Shown one piece after another: positions 25,104 through 37,099 of a stretch of 64,000 nt of DNA. The notes beneath the pieces were generated by a model. That model did not search any database. It saw only the letters and a program-made list of their open reading frames with translations, and was not told where the DNA came from. The translations under genes and the position numbers were made by a program. How positions within the stretch are numbered: position 1 is the first letter of the stretch; every line of letters starts with the position of its first letter. Source of the DNA: Lycorma delicatula (taxonomy: Eukaryota; Arthropoda; Insecta; Hemiptera; Fulgoridae); assembly GCF_047948215.1 (NCBI RefSeq), contig NC_134455.1, positions 293,834,647 to 293,898,646 on the forward strand, in the 5' to 3' direction.

Positions 25104-26108
25104 ATTTAAAGAGATATCTGTTAACAATTCAAATGCAGTATGTTGTATGATATGCCATTTTACTGAAAACTACTAATTTCTTCATCATTGAGTCACTACG
25201 TCATGTTTAAAAAGTTCTATAATGTTCCCAGAAACTATAAGTACTTTTTTATTATACCCACTCAGATAACAAAAAAATAAAGAAAGATAAGCCTAGATCA
25301 CCATTTAGATATTATCCTTACCCAGTCTTTCTCCATAATATATACATAAAATATTGATTTTTATTTTTAAATGTGTGGAAAAGAATAATCTTTGACAAGA
25401 TTCTCATGTTTATCATACAAGATGTTTTATAAACATAAATATGATAAAATATTCTATCCAACTACTTTCATTATATGATTTTGGGATGTGCATTTACAAT
25501 AGGCTCCCAAAAATGTATAAAATTGAAAATACAATTTTCTCCAAAAACGAAATGTTTCTGGGTAAAAGCTATTATGCCAACTTTTACAATTATATGAATC
25601 ATCCATGCATGGCTTCTTCCTCCCCTGGAAGAACACATAGTGCGTGATGTTTATTTATTCTTTTTGTTATTGGGATATATTAAATTATTATGACATCATA
25701 TCTTTATATAAAATAGACTAACATGATGTTAGAAATAAATAAATTTATCAGTGGAAGGAGATATAGGAAGTAAAAAAAAACTTACAGAAAGAGACAGAGG
25801 TTAGAATACATAAAGTAAATAATTAAATATGTATGCTGTAGTAAATATCATTAAATATAAAGATTATTTTAGAATTCAAAAAAAATAGAAAACTGCAACA
25901 AACAAGTCAATTAACTGATAACAAAAATATGCAGTAACTCCTCTTGTGTCTCATATAAATAAACACTATTCTGCTGATAATGGTCTTTAAAAAAAGTACT
26001 ATTAAATTTTATAAATATACAAATGAAATTTGAAAGCACTGCTTTTAATTTTTATGCTTAAGATTTAAATAAAGTGAACAAATGTACTAACAGAAAACAT
26101 TTTTACAG
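25104..26108. other. Gr intron, nothing recognised
   Basis: Unstructured AT-rich sequence up to the acceptor of the next Gr exon. Two opposing short frames near 25441-25647 overlap each other and show no domain. Confidence 0.5.
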
Positions 26109-26177
26109 AATGTGCTTCTGCTGGACACTGTTAATGAGCTAGACTTATCACTACTTGATGTTAGGTCAAGATTGGAA
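26109..26177 (+). CDS. Gustatory receptor, exon 3 of those seen
   Basis: A 23-codon exon reading NVLLLDTVNELDLSLLDVRS plus RLE. The acceptor TTTTTACAG ends at 26108 and a GTAAGT donor starts at 26178, both phase 0. Short phase-0 exons at this point, between helix 6 and helix 7, are usual in insect Gr genes. Confidence 0.75.
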
Positions 26178-26539
26178 GTAAGTATTTATAATAATAAACA
26201 AAATGTAAATAAATACAACTTAATGTACAGTAATAAAAATTAAACTAATAAAACAATTTTTTTTAAATATGGAAATATTTAGAAATAACCTATAGAAAAT
26301 ATTAAACAACGGTTTTCAATAATAAAAAAAATATCAGAATAATTGTAATGTAATCTCAGTGTTTATTATTATTTACTATTGTTAGGAACATGAGGCTCAT
26401 GTTTGAGTAAGGGCAGTGGAGGAGGCTCTGCAATGAAATTAGGGATATCTATAAAGAGCCACAGTAGTATCTTTAAAGTCTTAAAAATTGAGTTGGGCTA
26501 GTTTCACAACAAAAATGGAAAATTATAAACTACCCAGAT

Positions 26540-26828
26540 CAAAGGCGGCTCATAACTAAAATTAGTGGGTGTGCTGCTTCAGAAAGTTATTTTCTGGACC
26601 TTTTCAAGGCCATGGATAAAGTTTTCTGTAAAATAAAAGAACCGAAAAAAAGAATCAAACAGAATAGCTAGAAGCAGGATGATAATCTAATTCTACACTT
26701 TATCACATTCAAGAATATGGTACACGGTTTTTAAGCACAACACATGTGGAGTAAAAAAAAACTACCTTCCACCAGCACGCCAGGGTCGGCACTGCAGGAG
26801 CAACAGTGCTCTCTCTCCCTCACAGCCT
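26540..26828 (+). mobile_element. Non-autonomous hAT-like element, left-end fragment
   Basis: This is homologous to the 5' part of 27933-28771. Shared segments include CTAAAATTAGTGGG, TTCTGTAAAATAA, TTCTACACTTTATCACATTC, and the GGGTCGGCACTGCAGGAGCA block near 26783. The right half is missing and a LINE tail follows directly. Confidence 0.65.
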
Positions 26829-26834
26829 TAGTTT

Positions 26835-27010
26835 TAATTATAATGGTCAGCAGAAGAAAAGTAAGACAATGGAATAGATGGGTAGATGATCTGGAGCATG
26901 ATTTGAGGCTTTTGATTGGAGAAGACAGGCAGAGGATCGAGATAGATGGCCGGGCTGTGTTTGGGAGACCAGGAGCCACATCAGCTTGTAGCATTTAGGT
27001 GTAAGTAAGT
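26835..27010 (+). pseudogene. LINE ORF2 C-terminal fragment
   Basis: The + frame reads VSRRKVRQWNRWVDDLEHDL and ends at a stop at 26996. It matches the short block found at the very C-terminus of several LINE ORF2 proteins (usual form GRP..RW.DD). It is a truncated remnant; the opposite-strand frame is a shadow. Confidence 0.4.
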
Positions 27011-27049
27011 AACTTTCAAAGTCATATCATGTTTTTTCAAGCTGTTCAA

Positions 27050-27932
27050 TATCCATCCATCCATATCCTGATCCCAATCCAGCTAGTGACAGGTCTGAGT
27101 GTTCACTAAACCTCTCCATCTTTGTTTGTCTTCCCACATCTTACTCTGAATGGAAAGAGTTCATCTTCCCACATCTGAGTCATCCTTTCGGCCTTTTTCC
27201 ATTTATTCTCAGTTCTTCCATTCATATCACTGCAAGCTCAATTTTTTTACTCTTTCTCAGGCACTCTACAACCCACAGTCCTCTCTTATGTTTGAATTCC
27301 TCACTCTGTCTCTTCTTGTTTCACCTTTTATTGCCTGTAGGAACCTTATCTCACCAGCCTACAACCTATTCCATTCTCTTTCTGTTATCTTCCATGATTC
27401 TGCTCTATGTAACACCACTGACTTACAATAGTATTGGTACATAATGATCTTTGCTTTTTCTGGTATCTTCTTGTTCTATGACAAAGGTTTCATACTCTGG
27501 TGGAGATTTCCTCCCTTTCGCAACCACTTTGATATTTCTGTCAAAATTTTCCCATCATCACTTATTTTACTTCCCATGTATTTGAAACTATTCAACAATT
27601 TCAGACATTCCCCCTACCAGTTTATCTTGTTCCATCCTCTTATCTTTTCCAGTGATTATCATCTCACTATTCTTCCTATTGATTTTTAATCCACAGATCT
27701 TCGTTATCTGCTTCCAACCATCTAACTGGATCTGTACATCCGCAATTTTATTCCCCCATATCATCATGTAATTAGCAAAAAGCATTTTCTTATTGCTTTC
27801 TCCCACTCTTTCTTTTACCTGTTGATTCATTCCTTCCATCTCCACATTAAACAACACTGGCGATAAAATGCTTCCTTGTTTAAGACTACTTCTTATGTTA
27901 AACCATTCAGAGTAAACATTTGATGTTCTTAC
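27050..27932 (-). pseudogene. LINE reverse transcriptase fragment
   Basis: On the minus strand, around 27900, a segment reads RSSLKQGSILSPVLFN, the usual RT block (RQGSvLSPlLFN). Then comes MLFANYMMIWG, where the catalytic FADD is altered to FANY, then DVQIQLDGWKQI and LKINRKNSEMI. Further down, HRAESWKITEREWNRL and KGETRRDRVRNSNIRE match the thumb region. Stops and frame changes interrupt it. With the aspartates replaced the RT is dead. Confidence 0.65.
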
Positions 27933-28771
27933 CAGTGGTGGCTTGTAGCTAAAATTAATGGGGGTGCTGCTCCAGAAAATTTTTTTCTGGGCCTTTTCAA
28001 GGCCATGGTTAAATTTTTCTGTAAAATAAGAAAACCAAAAGAAAATGAATCAAATAGAATAGCTGGAAGCAGGATACTAATCTAATTCTACACTTTATCA
28101 CATTCAAGAATATGTTACATGCTTTTTAACCACATTGTGCTTAAAAATCATATTCGGTTTAACTGAATAAAAGATAAAATAACACAGATAATATTTTTTT
28201 ATATTATTAGATAATAACTTAATAAAATGTTCGCATAAAAACACTACAGTCCAATGGTGCTTAATTTAAATTTCTATGTACACAGAAACAAATACATAAT
28301 TAGTTTTTACTAATTACCTTCTCTTTTGTTCTTTCAGTGTGTTTTTGGACAGATTTAGCAATCAAAGAGCTCTTGCTTTCTGCCATCTTCTGATCACTAC
28401 TGAAAAAACAACTAAACCTCTTTCATATTCCTTCCACCGTCTAAACTAGAAAAGGGAATGAACATTCCATACACACGCGGAGTAAAAAAAAACTACCTTC
28501 CACCAGCATGCCAGGGTCGGCACTGCAGGAGCAACAGTGCTCTCCCACCCTCAAAGCCTCGCGTGCAGTTTCCTATGTGCGCATGCACACAACAGCCAAA
28601 CACAAAGATTTTTATATATTTTTCATAAACTGGGGGATGGCTGCTCACATTAAGCTTAAGAATTATACAAGCTTGTACAAGTACAAGGACTCATTATATT
28701 AAATGCTATCGATATCAAGTGGAAGTAGGGGGTGCTGCAGTTCCACAGTGCCTATATGTGAGCCACCACTG
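27933..28771 (+). mobile_element. Non-autonomous hAT-like element, full length
   Basis: This 839-bp element has short terminal inverted repeats: the left end reads CAGTGGTGGCT and the right end is its exact reverse complement, AGCCACCACTG. A CAGTGGTGGC-type tip fits hAT-superfamily elements. No 8-bp target duplication is visible at the edges (left GTTCTTAC, right ACCCAGAC). It has no transposase, only short frames. Two shorter relatives lie at 4823-5256 and 26540-26828. Confidence 0.65.
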
Positions 28772-28779
28772 ACCCAGAC

Positions 28780-28970
28780 AGATTTTGCACAGCCCAGGAA
28801 AATAGAGAAAAATTGGAAGGCCAAGGCAAATGTGGATAGATCATGTGTAGATGTATTTTGCACAGGTTAGTTGTCCACAATTGGAAGATAGACTGAATAA
28901 AGAAGCTTACAAAATACTGTTGAGGAGGCCAAGGTTCAGTCTGGATAAACAAGATGAATTTAAAATTATT
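28780..28970 (+). pseudogene. LINE ORF2 C-terminal fragment
   Basis: Across a frame change the + strand reads GRPRQMWIDHV and then QLEDRLNKEAYKI, similar to the end block of LINE ORF2 proteins (GRPRKRW.D...). It directly follows the hAT-like element. Confidence 0.35.
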
Positions 28971-29039
28971 TCTGGTGATTTAACATCATTTCAAAATAAA
29001 ATAATTTTAAATAATGTACTGTTTCTCAAAAGTAAATAA

Positions 29040-30520
29040 AATTTGTTGCTTTATTACACTACTTATAGATAGGCTACTTTGTAAGGGTGAATGTTACATG
29101 TAGTTTTGTTATTCTTAGCAGACCAATAAGCAAAAAAGTCTTTACCTCGGTGGAGAGGCAACAAGAAACTGCCTCACTTTCTGCAGCAAGACTAGTATGG
29201 ATGTCTGTTATTTTTAGAAATGACTATACCATTTTGAGCATTAATAACTACTTGTTTATTCACCGTTTAACAAATATTGTTTTCAAATATTAGGTTATGG
29301 CACTAATAACAGTGAGTTATAATTACATATTGTAGGCTACTTCTATTTTAGTTTAAAACAATATATATATATATATATATATATACATTTAATGACCAAT
29401 ATAATAAAATTGATGAATGCATAAAACAGGCAATTTTTGTTTTCAATATACAGATAAATTTAGCAACAATGTCTATCTTATATAGTTTTTATATTTCTTC
29501 TGGAAATATTAGATAACAGCAATCTATTATAGAAAACATCTGTTAAAAGAAAACATCTATGTCCACGCACGCGCACACAAACTCATACATATATGCATCA
29601 CCTTCGTAGAACAGGTGAAGGAAACAGCACTATCATCATTTATACAGCTCCACAACAAATTATACAAACTTATCATACAGTGCTAAAACCAAAGATATTG
29701 CAGACAAATATCAAAACAAGTTTACAAATTTAAAAGTACAACCACTTGAAAACAAAATCCATTCCTTAGGAACAATTTTTTTTCAGTAGTATTTATTAAT
29801 AAATCAGGCCTTCAAGTTCTACTTTTTAAGCACAGGATATACCAGTTCGTCTCATAATAAACAACGAAAAAATTCCACCACATTAAAATTGTCATGACAC
29901 AAATAAAATTATAGAAAACATAATTAATTCACCTTTATGACATTTCAGTAAAAACAACACATACTGAATAGAAATAAAAATGTTCATATATCTTACAACA
30001 CCACACTCACCTCTTTTGTCATGAAGAATCTACATATAAGCATTCTCATTTATTACGGTATCTCATACAACTAAAAGAAATAAAACTGAAGAACTAATCA
30101 ATACACCTTATGATCTCCAAACATAATTTCTTAATCTTCAACTAAAAAATTCAGCACACAAGGTCTTTCCAAAATACCAAATAAGTCTTTCAAAGTCGAT
30201 TTTTTTGGCATATTAGCTGAAATATATATGTTGTGTATTTAAAAACAAAAATCCTCATGGATAATAACAGAGACAAAAAATAATTTAGTAACATAGTTGC
30301 ATGGCTAATATAATTCTCCTTTATAAAAGGAATACCAAACAACTTCTGAATGTTATGAAAACACTTAACCTTCTATTGGGAGTATGGAAAAGCTTGATTT
30401 AGAGCATAAGTTAACTCAGATTCTGGTAAAGAGTTTAAAACCTGATGTTAAATTAATGTTTTCAATCCGTTAAAATATGTTTTACACTGATGTCTTCTTT
30501 CTTCTGTTTTGTTATTTCAG
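29040..30520. other. Gr intron, nothing recognised
   Basis: AT-rich intron with a (TA)n run at about 29362-29385 and A-rich stretches. No domain is seen. Confidence 0.5.
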
Positions 30521-30610
30521 TTTGCACTTCTTGTAAAACAAGCTGTATATTTTCCAATGAATTTTAAGGTTATGGGCTTATTTACACTAAATTTTTGTAT
30601 AATTGTTTCT
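30521..30610 (+). CDS. Gustatory receptor, exon 4 of those seen (helix 7)
   Basis: A 30-codon exon. The acceptor TTATTTCAG ends at 30520 and a GTAAGT donor starts at 30611, both phase 0. Joined to the previous exon it gives RLE followed by FALLVKQAVYFPMNFKVMGL and FTLNFCIIVS. The GLFTLNF segment is the hallmark of Gr helix 7 (usual form G-F/L-F-x-L-D/N). This is the strongest single piece of evidence for the family assignment. Confidence 0.8.
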
Positions 30611-31278
30611 GTAAGTACAATTGATTACAATTTTTATATGGTTAATAAAAATGTATAACTTATTTTTAAATTTACACATGTTTTTATTTAATTTACGATT
30701 AAAAATAAAAAAAATATATTTGCAGTGATGAATTTACACTGTACTAAAATATCAAATTGTTTTGTAATTCAAAACTTGTATTTTGAAATTAGTTGATAAT
30801 GTATATTATCATCATAGTTGATACTACATCAAATTTCAAAATTCTGTTATTATTTTTTGAATGTTTGAGAAATGTATTCTTTTGACTGCTTTTTTTCATA
30901 AAAACATACTATTGATATTTTATACTCTCATGGAACTTAGAAGGAAAATTTTTTGATGTAAAAGAATTTAATTACTGTAGGATGTAAAAGAATTAATTAC
31001 TGGAAAAATGCATGTAACATTAAGAAAAATAAGAGAAAACTTTGATTAAAAGTTTTGTTTTAGAAAAGACAAGTTAAAGAGTGGTAGTACTGTAATACAG
31101 TTGTTAATATATCATTGCTAGGGAGAGAGAATTTAAAAGAGAGATGTCTGCCAATTTTAATATTCATAAATTTAGTTATGCTAGCTAATTTCTCTACTTT
31201 TACAGCATAATATTCTTGTATCTTTTTTCTGTGTATTTTATCTTGAAAGTTCTGTGTTTGAAAATTGGTATTTTTCAG

Positions 31279-31374
31279 AACTACACAATGATAATTACAA
31301 TTACAACCAACATAATGACAATTGCATACATAAGTAATTTAACAATGGAAGATTTGTACAGAAATAAACTGTAA
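31279..31374 (+). CDS. Gustatory receptor, last exon
   Basis: Acceptor TATTTTTCAG ends at 31278. The exon gives 31 residues starting NYTMIITITTNIMTIAYIS and a TAA stop at 31372-31374. Grs end with a conserved TYhhhhhQF; here the same place holds NYTMIITITT, so the signature is degenerate and the Q and F are absent. The exon length and the final phase-0 intron are normal for the family. Either the receptor has diverged strongly or the gene is decaying. Confidence 0.65.
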   Translation, partial: NYTMIITITTNIMTIAYISNLTMEDLYRNKL

Positions 31375-31639
31375 GGGAAGGCAAGATTACAATTTTTTCA
31401 AAAAAATAATTAACACTAAGATTTAAATACAAGGATATTTCTAAGTTAGTAATACAAAAGTAACCTGTAATAATGAAAAAAGTAAATAACTTACAGAAAT
31501 ATTCTATACAACACTGATTACAGTATATCAAAAAGTTTCATTAACAAATGTCAATGTGGCTATGTATAACAATGCAATGTCCCATCTGTAATCAGTTTCC
31601 TGCCAAATGCTATGAAGCATGTCTTGATCTATGGTGGCA

Positions 31640-32930
31640 ACTGTTCATGTTATCCAGTGCGGTAGCTCGTCGACATTTGCTGGAAGCGGAGAAACAGATA
31701 CTTTGTCTTCAACATAATCCCATACAGAGAAGTCCATTGGAGTTAAATCAGGCGAACATGGTGGCCAGGAAATTGTTCTACCACGTCCAATCCACACTGC
31801 TATTAAATTATGCGACAATTGCACAACAATAATGTAGTGGCGTACCATCTCACTGGAAAATGAATTCTGTATACCCATATCCTGTTGTAATTGTGGCATT
31901 ATACAATGTTCAAACATGTCCAGCTACGATATGCCAATTACAATTCACTCTACAAAAAAGAATTGACTGTAAATTTTGTGACAGCATACAGCACAAAAAA
32001 TATTTACCTTTTGGTGATAACTGTACATGTTCGATTGTGTGATGTGAATTCCGCTCATCCATATCAGAACAAAATATCGATTAACTTTACTGCTGGTATG
32101 GAAGGTTGCTTTGTCACTGAAGAGTTTTATTAAGATAATTATCTTCAGTCTCAATTTTGTTTTGAGGCATTTTTGAAGAGTTTTATTAAGATAATTATCT
32201 TCAGTCTCAATTTTGTTTTGAGGCATTTTAATTGTGGCATTATACAATGTTCAAACATGTCCAGGTACGATATGCCAATTACAATTCACTCTACAAAAAA
32301 GAATTGACTGTAAATTTTGTGACAGCATACAGCACAAAAAATATTTACCTTTTGGTGATAACTGTACATGTTCGATTGTGTGATGTGAATTCCGCTCATC
32401 CATATCAGAACAAAATATCGATTAACTTTACTGCTGGTATGGAAGGTTGCTTTGTCACTGAAGAGTTTTATTAAGATAATTATCTTCAGTCTCAATTTTG
32501 TTTAACATGTTTACACAAAACTCAGTTCTTTTTCTTTATCACCTTCACTAAAAGCTTCAGTTGTAATTTGTAAGGTTTAAATAAATGACAGTCGATTACA
32601 TAATACCCTAGAAATATTCAATTTTAAATTGGCGCTTCCCATTGATTTGCTTGAACTACGAATGAATGTCTGCCACATTTGTTCGATTGCCATTTCAGAT
32701 ACTGAAGGTCTACCTTGACCTGGTGTCTTGTGTGATACATAACCTGTTTTACTGAAACGATAGTACCATACAATAACAGACTATCTTTGAAGTGGTTGCT
32801 TGTGATATTTAGTCATGAATTGTCTTTGAATGGCAATAGTCGATTTGAGTTCATGAAACCATAAACAACAGTGAGCACACTCTGCACTGATTCACGACTG
32901 ACTCCATGATGATTGACAGAATTAATCATT
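31640..32930 (-). pseudogene. Mariner-type transposase, broken
   Basis: On the minus strand, from the N-terminus: ELKSTIAIQRQFMTKYHKQP, WYYRFSKTGYVSHKTPGQGR with PSVSEMAIEQM, the catalytic-domain start FSDKATFHTSSKVNRYFVLI at about 32240-32480, a KVNIFCAVCCHKIYSQFFF block, and WPPCSPDLTPMDFSVWDYV in 31645-31917. The final SPD with the following LTPMDF is kept. Stops, frame changes and a 341-bp tandem duplication inside the catalytic domain break it. The + strand frames that overlap it are shadows. Confidence 0.75.
31888..32503. repeat. 341-bp tandem duplication with a 56-bp subrepeat
   Basis: 31888-32162 recurs at 32229-32503 with one visible difference (CCAGCTACG versus CCAGGTACG). Between them, a 56-base unit starting GAAGAGTTTTATTAAG occurs at 32119-32174 and again at 32175-32230. 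The copies are far closer to each other than the dead transposon is to any working relative. Confidence 0.9.
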
Positions 32931-32999
32931 CGTGCGTGCCACCTAGTGAGAACGTCAGGAACTAATGAAATTAAGAAGGAATAAACTTGAATATATACT

Positions 33000-33740
33000 C
33001 AGTGATGTATATTCAGTGATGTATCAAACAATTCAGTAAATTATCTACTTACTTCATTAATAAAGGTTATTTTTGTATAACTAATTTAGAAATACACTAC
33101 TTTGAATCTCAAGAGATTAGTATGGAACAGAATGGAGTAGAAAATTAAATACGAAATAAAACCCACATATTTTTAATCCAAAGAGCAAGATAAACTCTGA
33201 AGTATCATTAACTATGTTGGATTTGTAGCTTACTTAAACTTTATTGGGAATAGATCCCTATTGATTTTCAAGCAAATCGGTCCACAGGAATTGGATTTAA
33301 AGAGAGAAACGGGGTTTTTGGGTACATTTTTAATTTTTTTTTTTTATTATATACATTAAATCATGCCCTTAAACTAAAGCTTTAGCTTTCATGAAAACTT
33401 CAGCTGCATATACGTAAACGTCAAATATTAAACTTATTTTAAAATGTATAGTGTAATAAAGAATTTTTTAAATTATAACAATAATACAGACAAAAATCAC
33501 AAAGTAAGTAGCATAATGTTTAAAACAAAATAAAAGTAGTAAAAAAGATTTTTTAAAAAGCTTTGGTAAATTGTATTTTCAGTAAAACTGTATGTGCAAT
33601 ATAACATAATTTTTTATTTTAATTCAGCGGTAACAGGTAATAAAGATCCTTTTTTTACCTCAAATTGAGCGTAACTCAAGTAAGTTACTTTAATAGTTCT
33701 GAAGATTTTCAAGTCACAAAATTTTTTACATCGGCCTGTA
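33000..33740. other. Non-coding DNA, nothing recognised
   Basis: AT-rich sequence between two elements, with a (TA)n run at its right end (33741-33759). Confidence 0.5.
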
Positions 33741-33760
33741 TATATATATATATATATATT

Positions 33761-36700
33761 CGTCCTCTATGAATCATGAGACCTTGATGATGGTGAGGGG
33801 ACTTAGGTGCTCAGTGATAAAGAGTAGCTGGACTGAAGATGCAACCATATCGGAGAGGTATTGGTTTAGAGCCAGACTAAGGAATGATTCCTGAAAGAGG
33901 GCAGCAGCTCTTTCAGTAGTCGTTAAAGGTGTAGATCAGGAGGACTTAAACAGCCACATCAAGAACACTCAATCTTCTGATTATTGCGCAGCTGAAAGCA
34001 ATGGAAAACTACAGCTGTTTTTTTTTTTTTTCCAATAAAATGTAGTTCTCTGCATTATCATGTAACAAAGATGGAGGCGCCTTCCATGGTAAAATATTCC
34101 ATAGATAAACTTTCCCCTTTCGGATCTCCGAGTGTGGAATATTAAGGAAGTGGTCACTAGAAAATTAAAAAATAATATTCTAAAAGTTGGAGTGTGGAAT
34201 GTCAGAAGTCTAACATTATAAGTTAGCATAATTTATAGGTCAACATTATAGGTTAATTAATTGTATAACATAAGGTTGATAGGTTAGAAAATTTAAAGAG
34301 GAAAATGAGTAGGTTAAATGTAGATGTAGGAATTATTAAAGTTTGATTGGAAGAGGAAAACGACTTTTGCTTAGGTGATTTTAGATTAATTAACTCAGCA
34401 TCAAATAAAGGGCAGGCAGGAGAAGGTTTTGTAACAAACAAGACATAAGGAAGAGAGTAGAATACTTCAAAACACTTAGCTATAGAATCATTGTAATCAG
34501 GATAAAATCAAAACCTAAGCTGACAACGATTATTAACATTTATATGCCTACAAGTGCCCATGATGATGAGGTATTGTGTGTATGAAGAAATTGACGAAGC
34601 AATTAAACACATAAAAGAGAATGAAGATTTAATAATAGTTGGAGATTAGAATGCTAGCAATGGAAAAGTAAAGGAAAGAAATATTCTGGGTGAATACGGG
34701 CTGGGCAAAAGGAATGAAAGAAGGGGCCGACTTATTAAGTTTTGCATGAAGTATAACTTAGTAATTGCCATCACCTAGTTTAAAATAGATTGTATCATGG
34801 TTAAACAAAGATTTAGAAATCAACTTTTCGACTGTAAAGCATATCCAGTAGCAGACATTGATAGCGATCATAATTTAGTGATAATGAAATGTAGATTGGG
34901 GTTTAAAAACCTAAAGAAAACGTGTCAGATGAATTGGTGGAATTTAGAGAAGCTTTAGGAAGAAGAGGTTTAGAAGATTTTTGAGAAGGATATCGCAAGA
35001 GGTCTAAGTAAAAAAGATAAGGTAGAAAATACAGAAGAGAATGGGAGAATGTTAAAAAGGAAATTCTTAAATCAGCAGAAGCGAACTTAGGCGGAACAAA
35101 GAGAACTGGTAGAAAAACTTGGATTTCAGACGATATATTGCAGCTGATGGATGAACATAGAAAGTATAAGAATGCTAGTGATGAAGAAGGTAAAAAAAGG
35201 AACTATCAACAATTAAGAAATACTATAAATAGGAAGTGCAAATTAGTGAAAGAAAAGTGGATTAAAGTAAAGTGTTCAGAAGTGGAAAGAGAAATGATCA
35301 TTGGTAAAATAAAAAAGGTAAAAGGTAAATGGAAAAAGTTAAAATATAATAAGTTAAAATCTAATAATGTGTTAAATAAAGATGGTATATTGATTTATAA
35401 TACAAAAAAAAAGGTTGATAGGAGTGGAATATATTGAAGATTTAAATGGAGAAAGTGAATTACAAACTGGTGTTATAGAGGAAGAAAAGGGAGATACAAT
35501 ACTGAGATCTGAGTTTAATAGAGCATTAAAGGATTTAAATGGCAGAAAGGCTCCTGGGATAGTGGGTTACCTGGAGAATTACTGCGTAGTGCCAGTGAGG
35601 AACGATAGATATATTTTATAAACTGGTGTGTAATATTTAGGAAAAAGTGGAAGTTCCATCAGACTTCAAAAACAATATTATTGTCATGATACCAAAGAAA
35701 GCAGGAGCAAAAAAATGTGAAGAATACAGAATGATTAGCTTAACTACTCATGCATCTAAAATCTTAAGTAGTATACTGTGCAGAAGAATTGAGGAAAGAG
35801 TGGAAGAAGTGTTAGGAGAAGACTAATTTGGTTTCAGGAATAGTATAGACACAAGGGAAGCAATTTTAATGCTCAGATTAATAGTTTAAGGAAAATTAAA
35901 GAAAAATAAACCAACATACATAGCATTTACAGATTTAGAAAAGGCATTTAATAACGTAGACTGGAGTAAAATGTTCAGCATTTTAAAAAGTTTAGAGTTC
36001 AAGAATAGAGATACTTTAAGGTTCAACAATTACTTACAGTTACAGGAACCAAACTGCAACAGTAAAAATTGAAGAGCATAAGAAAGAAGCAGTAATAAAA
36101 GAGGGAGGCCAACAAGGATGTTCCCTATCACCTTACATTTTAATCTTTACGTAGAACTAGCAGTTACTGAAGTTAAAGAACAATTTAAATTCGGAGTAAC
36201 AGAGCAAGGTGAAAAGATAAAGATGCTACGATTTGCTGATGATATAGTAATTCTAGCCAAATGTAAAAAAGATTTAGAAGAAACAATGAATGGCATGGAT
36301 GAAGTCCTTCACAAGAACTACCACATGAAAATAAACAAAAACAAAATGAAAGTAATGAAATGTAGTAGAAATAATGTAAATGGACCACTGAGTATAAAAA
36401 TAGGATGAGAAGAGACTATGGAGGTAGAAAAATCTTGTTATTTGAGAAGTAGAAATACTAAAGGGGCAAGAAGCAGGAGCAACATAAAATGCCGAATAGC
36501 ACAGGTGAAACGCGCTTTCAGTCAGAAATATGATTTGCTTACATCAAAAATTAATTTAAACATCAAGAAAGCATTTTTGAAAGCATATGTTTGGATTGTA
36601 GCTTTATATGTAAGTAAAATTTGGATGATCGAAGTACCTGAGAGGAAAGATTAGAAGCTTTTGAAATGTGGTGCTATAGGAGAATGTTAAAAATCAGGTG

Positions 36701-36978
36701 AGTAGAAAAAGTGACAAATGAAGAGGTGTTGCGGCAAATGGATGAAAAAAGAAGCATTTGGAAAAATATAGCTAAAAGAAGAGACAGATTTATAGGTCAC
36801 ATCTTAAGGCATCTTGGAATGGTCACTTTGATACTTGAGGGACAGGTAGATGAGAAAAATTGTGCAGGCAGGCAACATTTGGAATATATAAAATAATTTG
36901 CTAGGGATGTAGGGTGTAGGAGATATGCCAATATGAAATGACTGGCTCTAGTGAAATTACTGAAGTCAAAAAAAATAT
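33761..36978 (+). mobile_element. Nearly full-length non-LTR retrotransposon, inactivated
   Basis: About 3.2 kb with a 5' leader (33761-34180), an endonuclease region, a reverse transcriptase region and an A-rich 3' end (TCAAAAAAAATATATATA). The left edge sits against a TA microsatellite and the right edge is also TA-rich, so a target duplication cannot be told apart from the repeat. Many stops and frame changes break the ORF. Confidence 0.8.
34180..36900 (+). pseudogene. LINE ORF2 (endonuclease plus reverse transcriptase), broken
   Basis: The APE-type endonuclease begins with VGVWNVRSLTL at 34186 and continues through weakly kept blocks (LINSASNKGQAGEGF, then an ASNGKVKERN-type segment and DSDHNLVIMKC, where SDH is catalytic). 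The linker holds LNGRKAPGI near 35538. RT blocks follow: SDFKNNIIVMIPKKAG, EYRMISLTTHASKILSS, QFGFRNSIDTREAI, TYIAFTDLEKAFNNVDW, LRFADDIVILA at 36226, and the late RFIGHILRHLG block at 36789. The FADD box is intact, but the frame is broken at many points and the GCSLSP region is shifted. The open frames in the region are fragments of this one gene. Confidence 0.85.
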
Positions 36979-37099
36979 ATATATGAATATAATGAGACCC
37001 CAATTTAAGAGAATATTATTTTTATTCTTCTTACAATTCAAAACATAAAGAAAATTCATTTATATCTCCTCACTACCCTCATGCAACTGTAAGTAATAC

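Larger units (their letters stand above)
31530..32960 (-). mobile_element. Mariner-type transposon remnant with internal duplication
   Basis: This carries a broken minus-strand transposase of the same lineage as 6847-8063. Possible ends share only a short TTTCATTA-type inverted segment (left near 31537, right near 32965), so the limits are approximate. A near-identical internal repeat is annotated separately. Confidence 0.6.
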
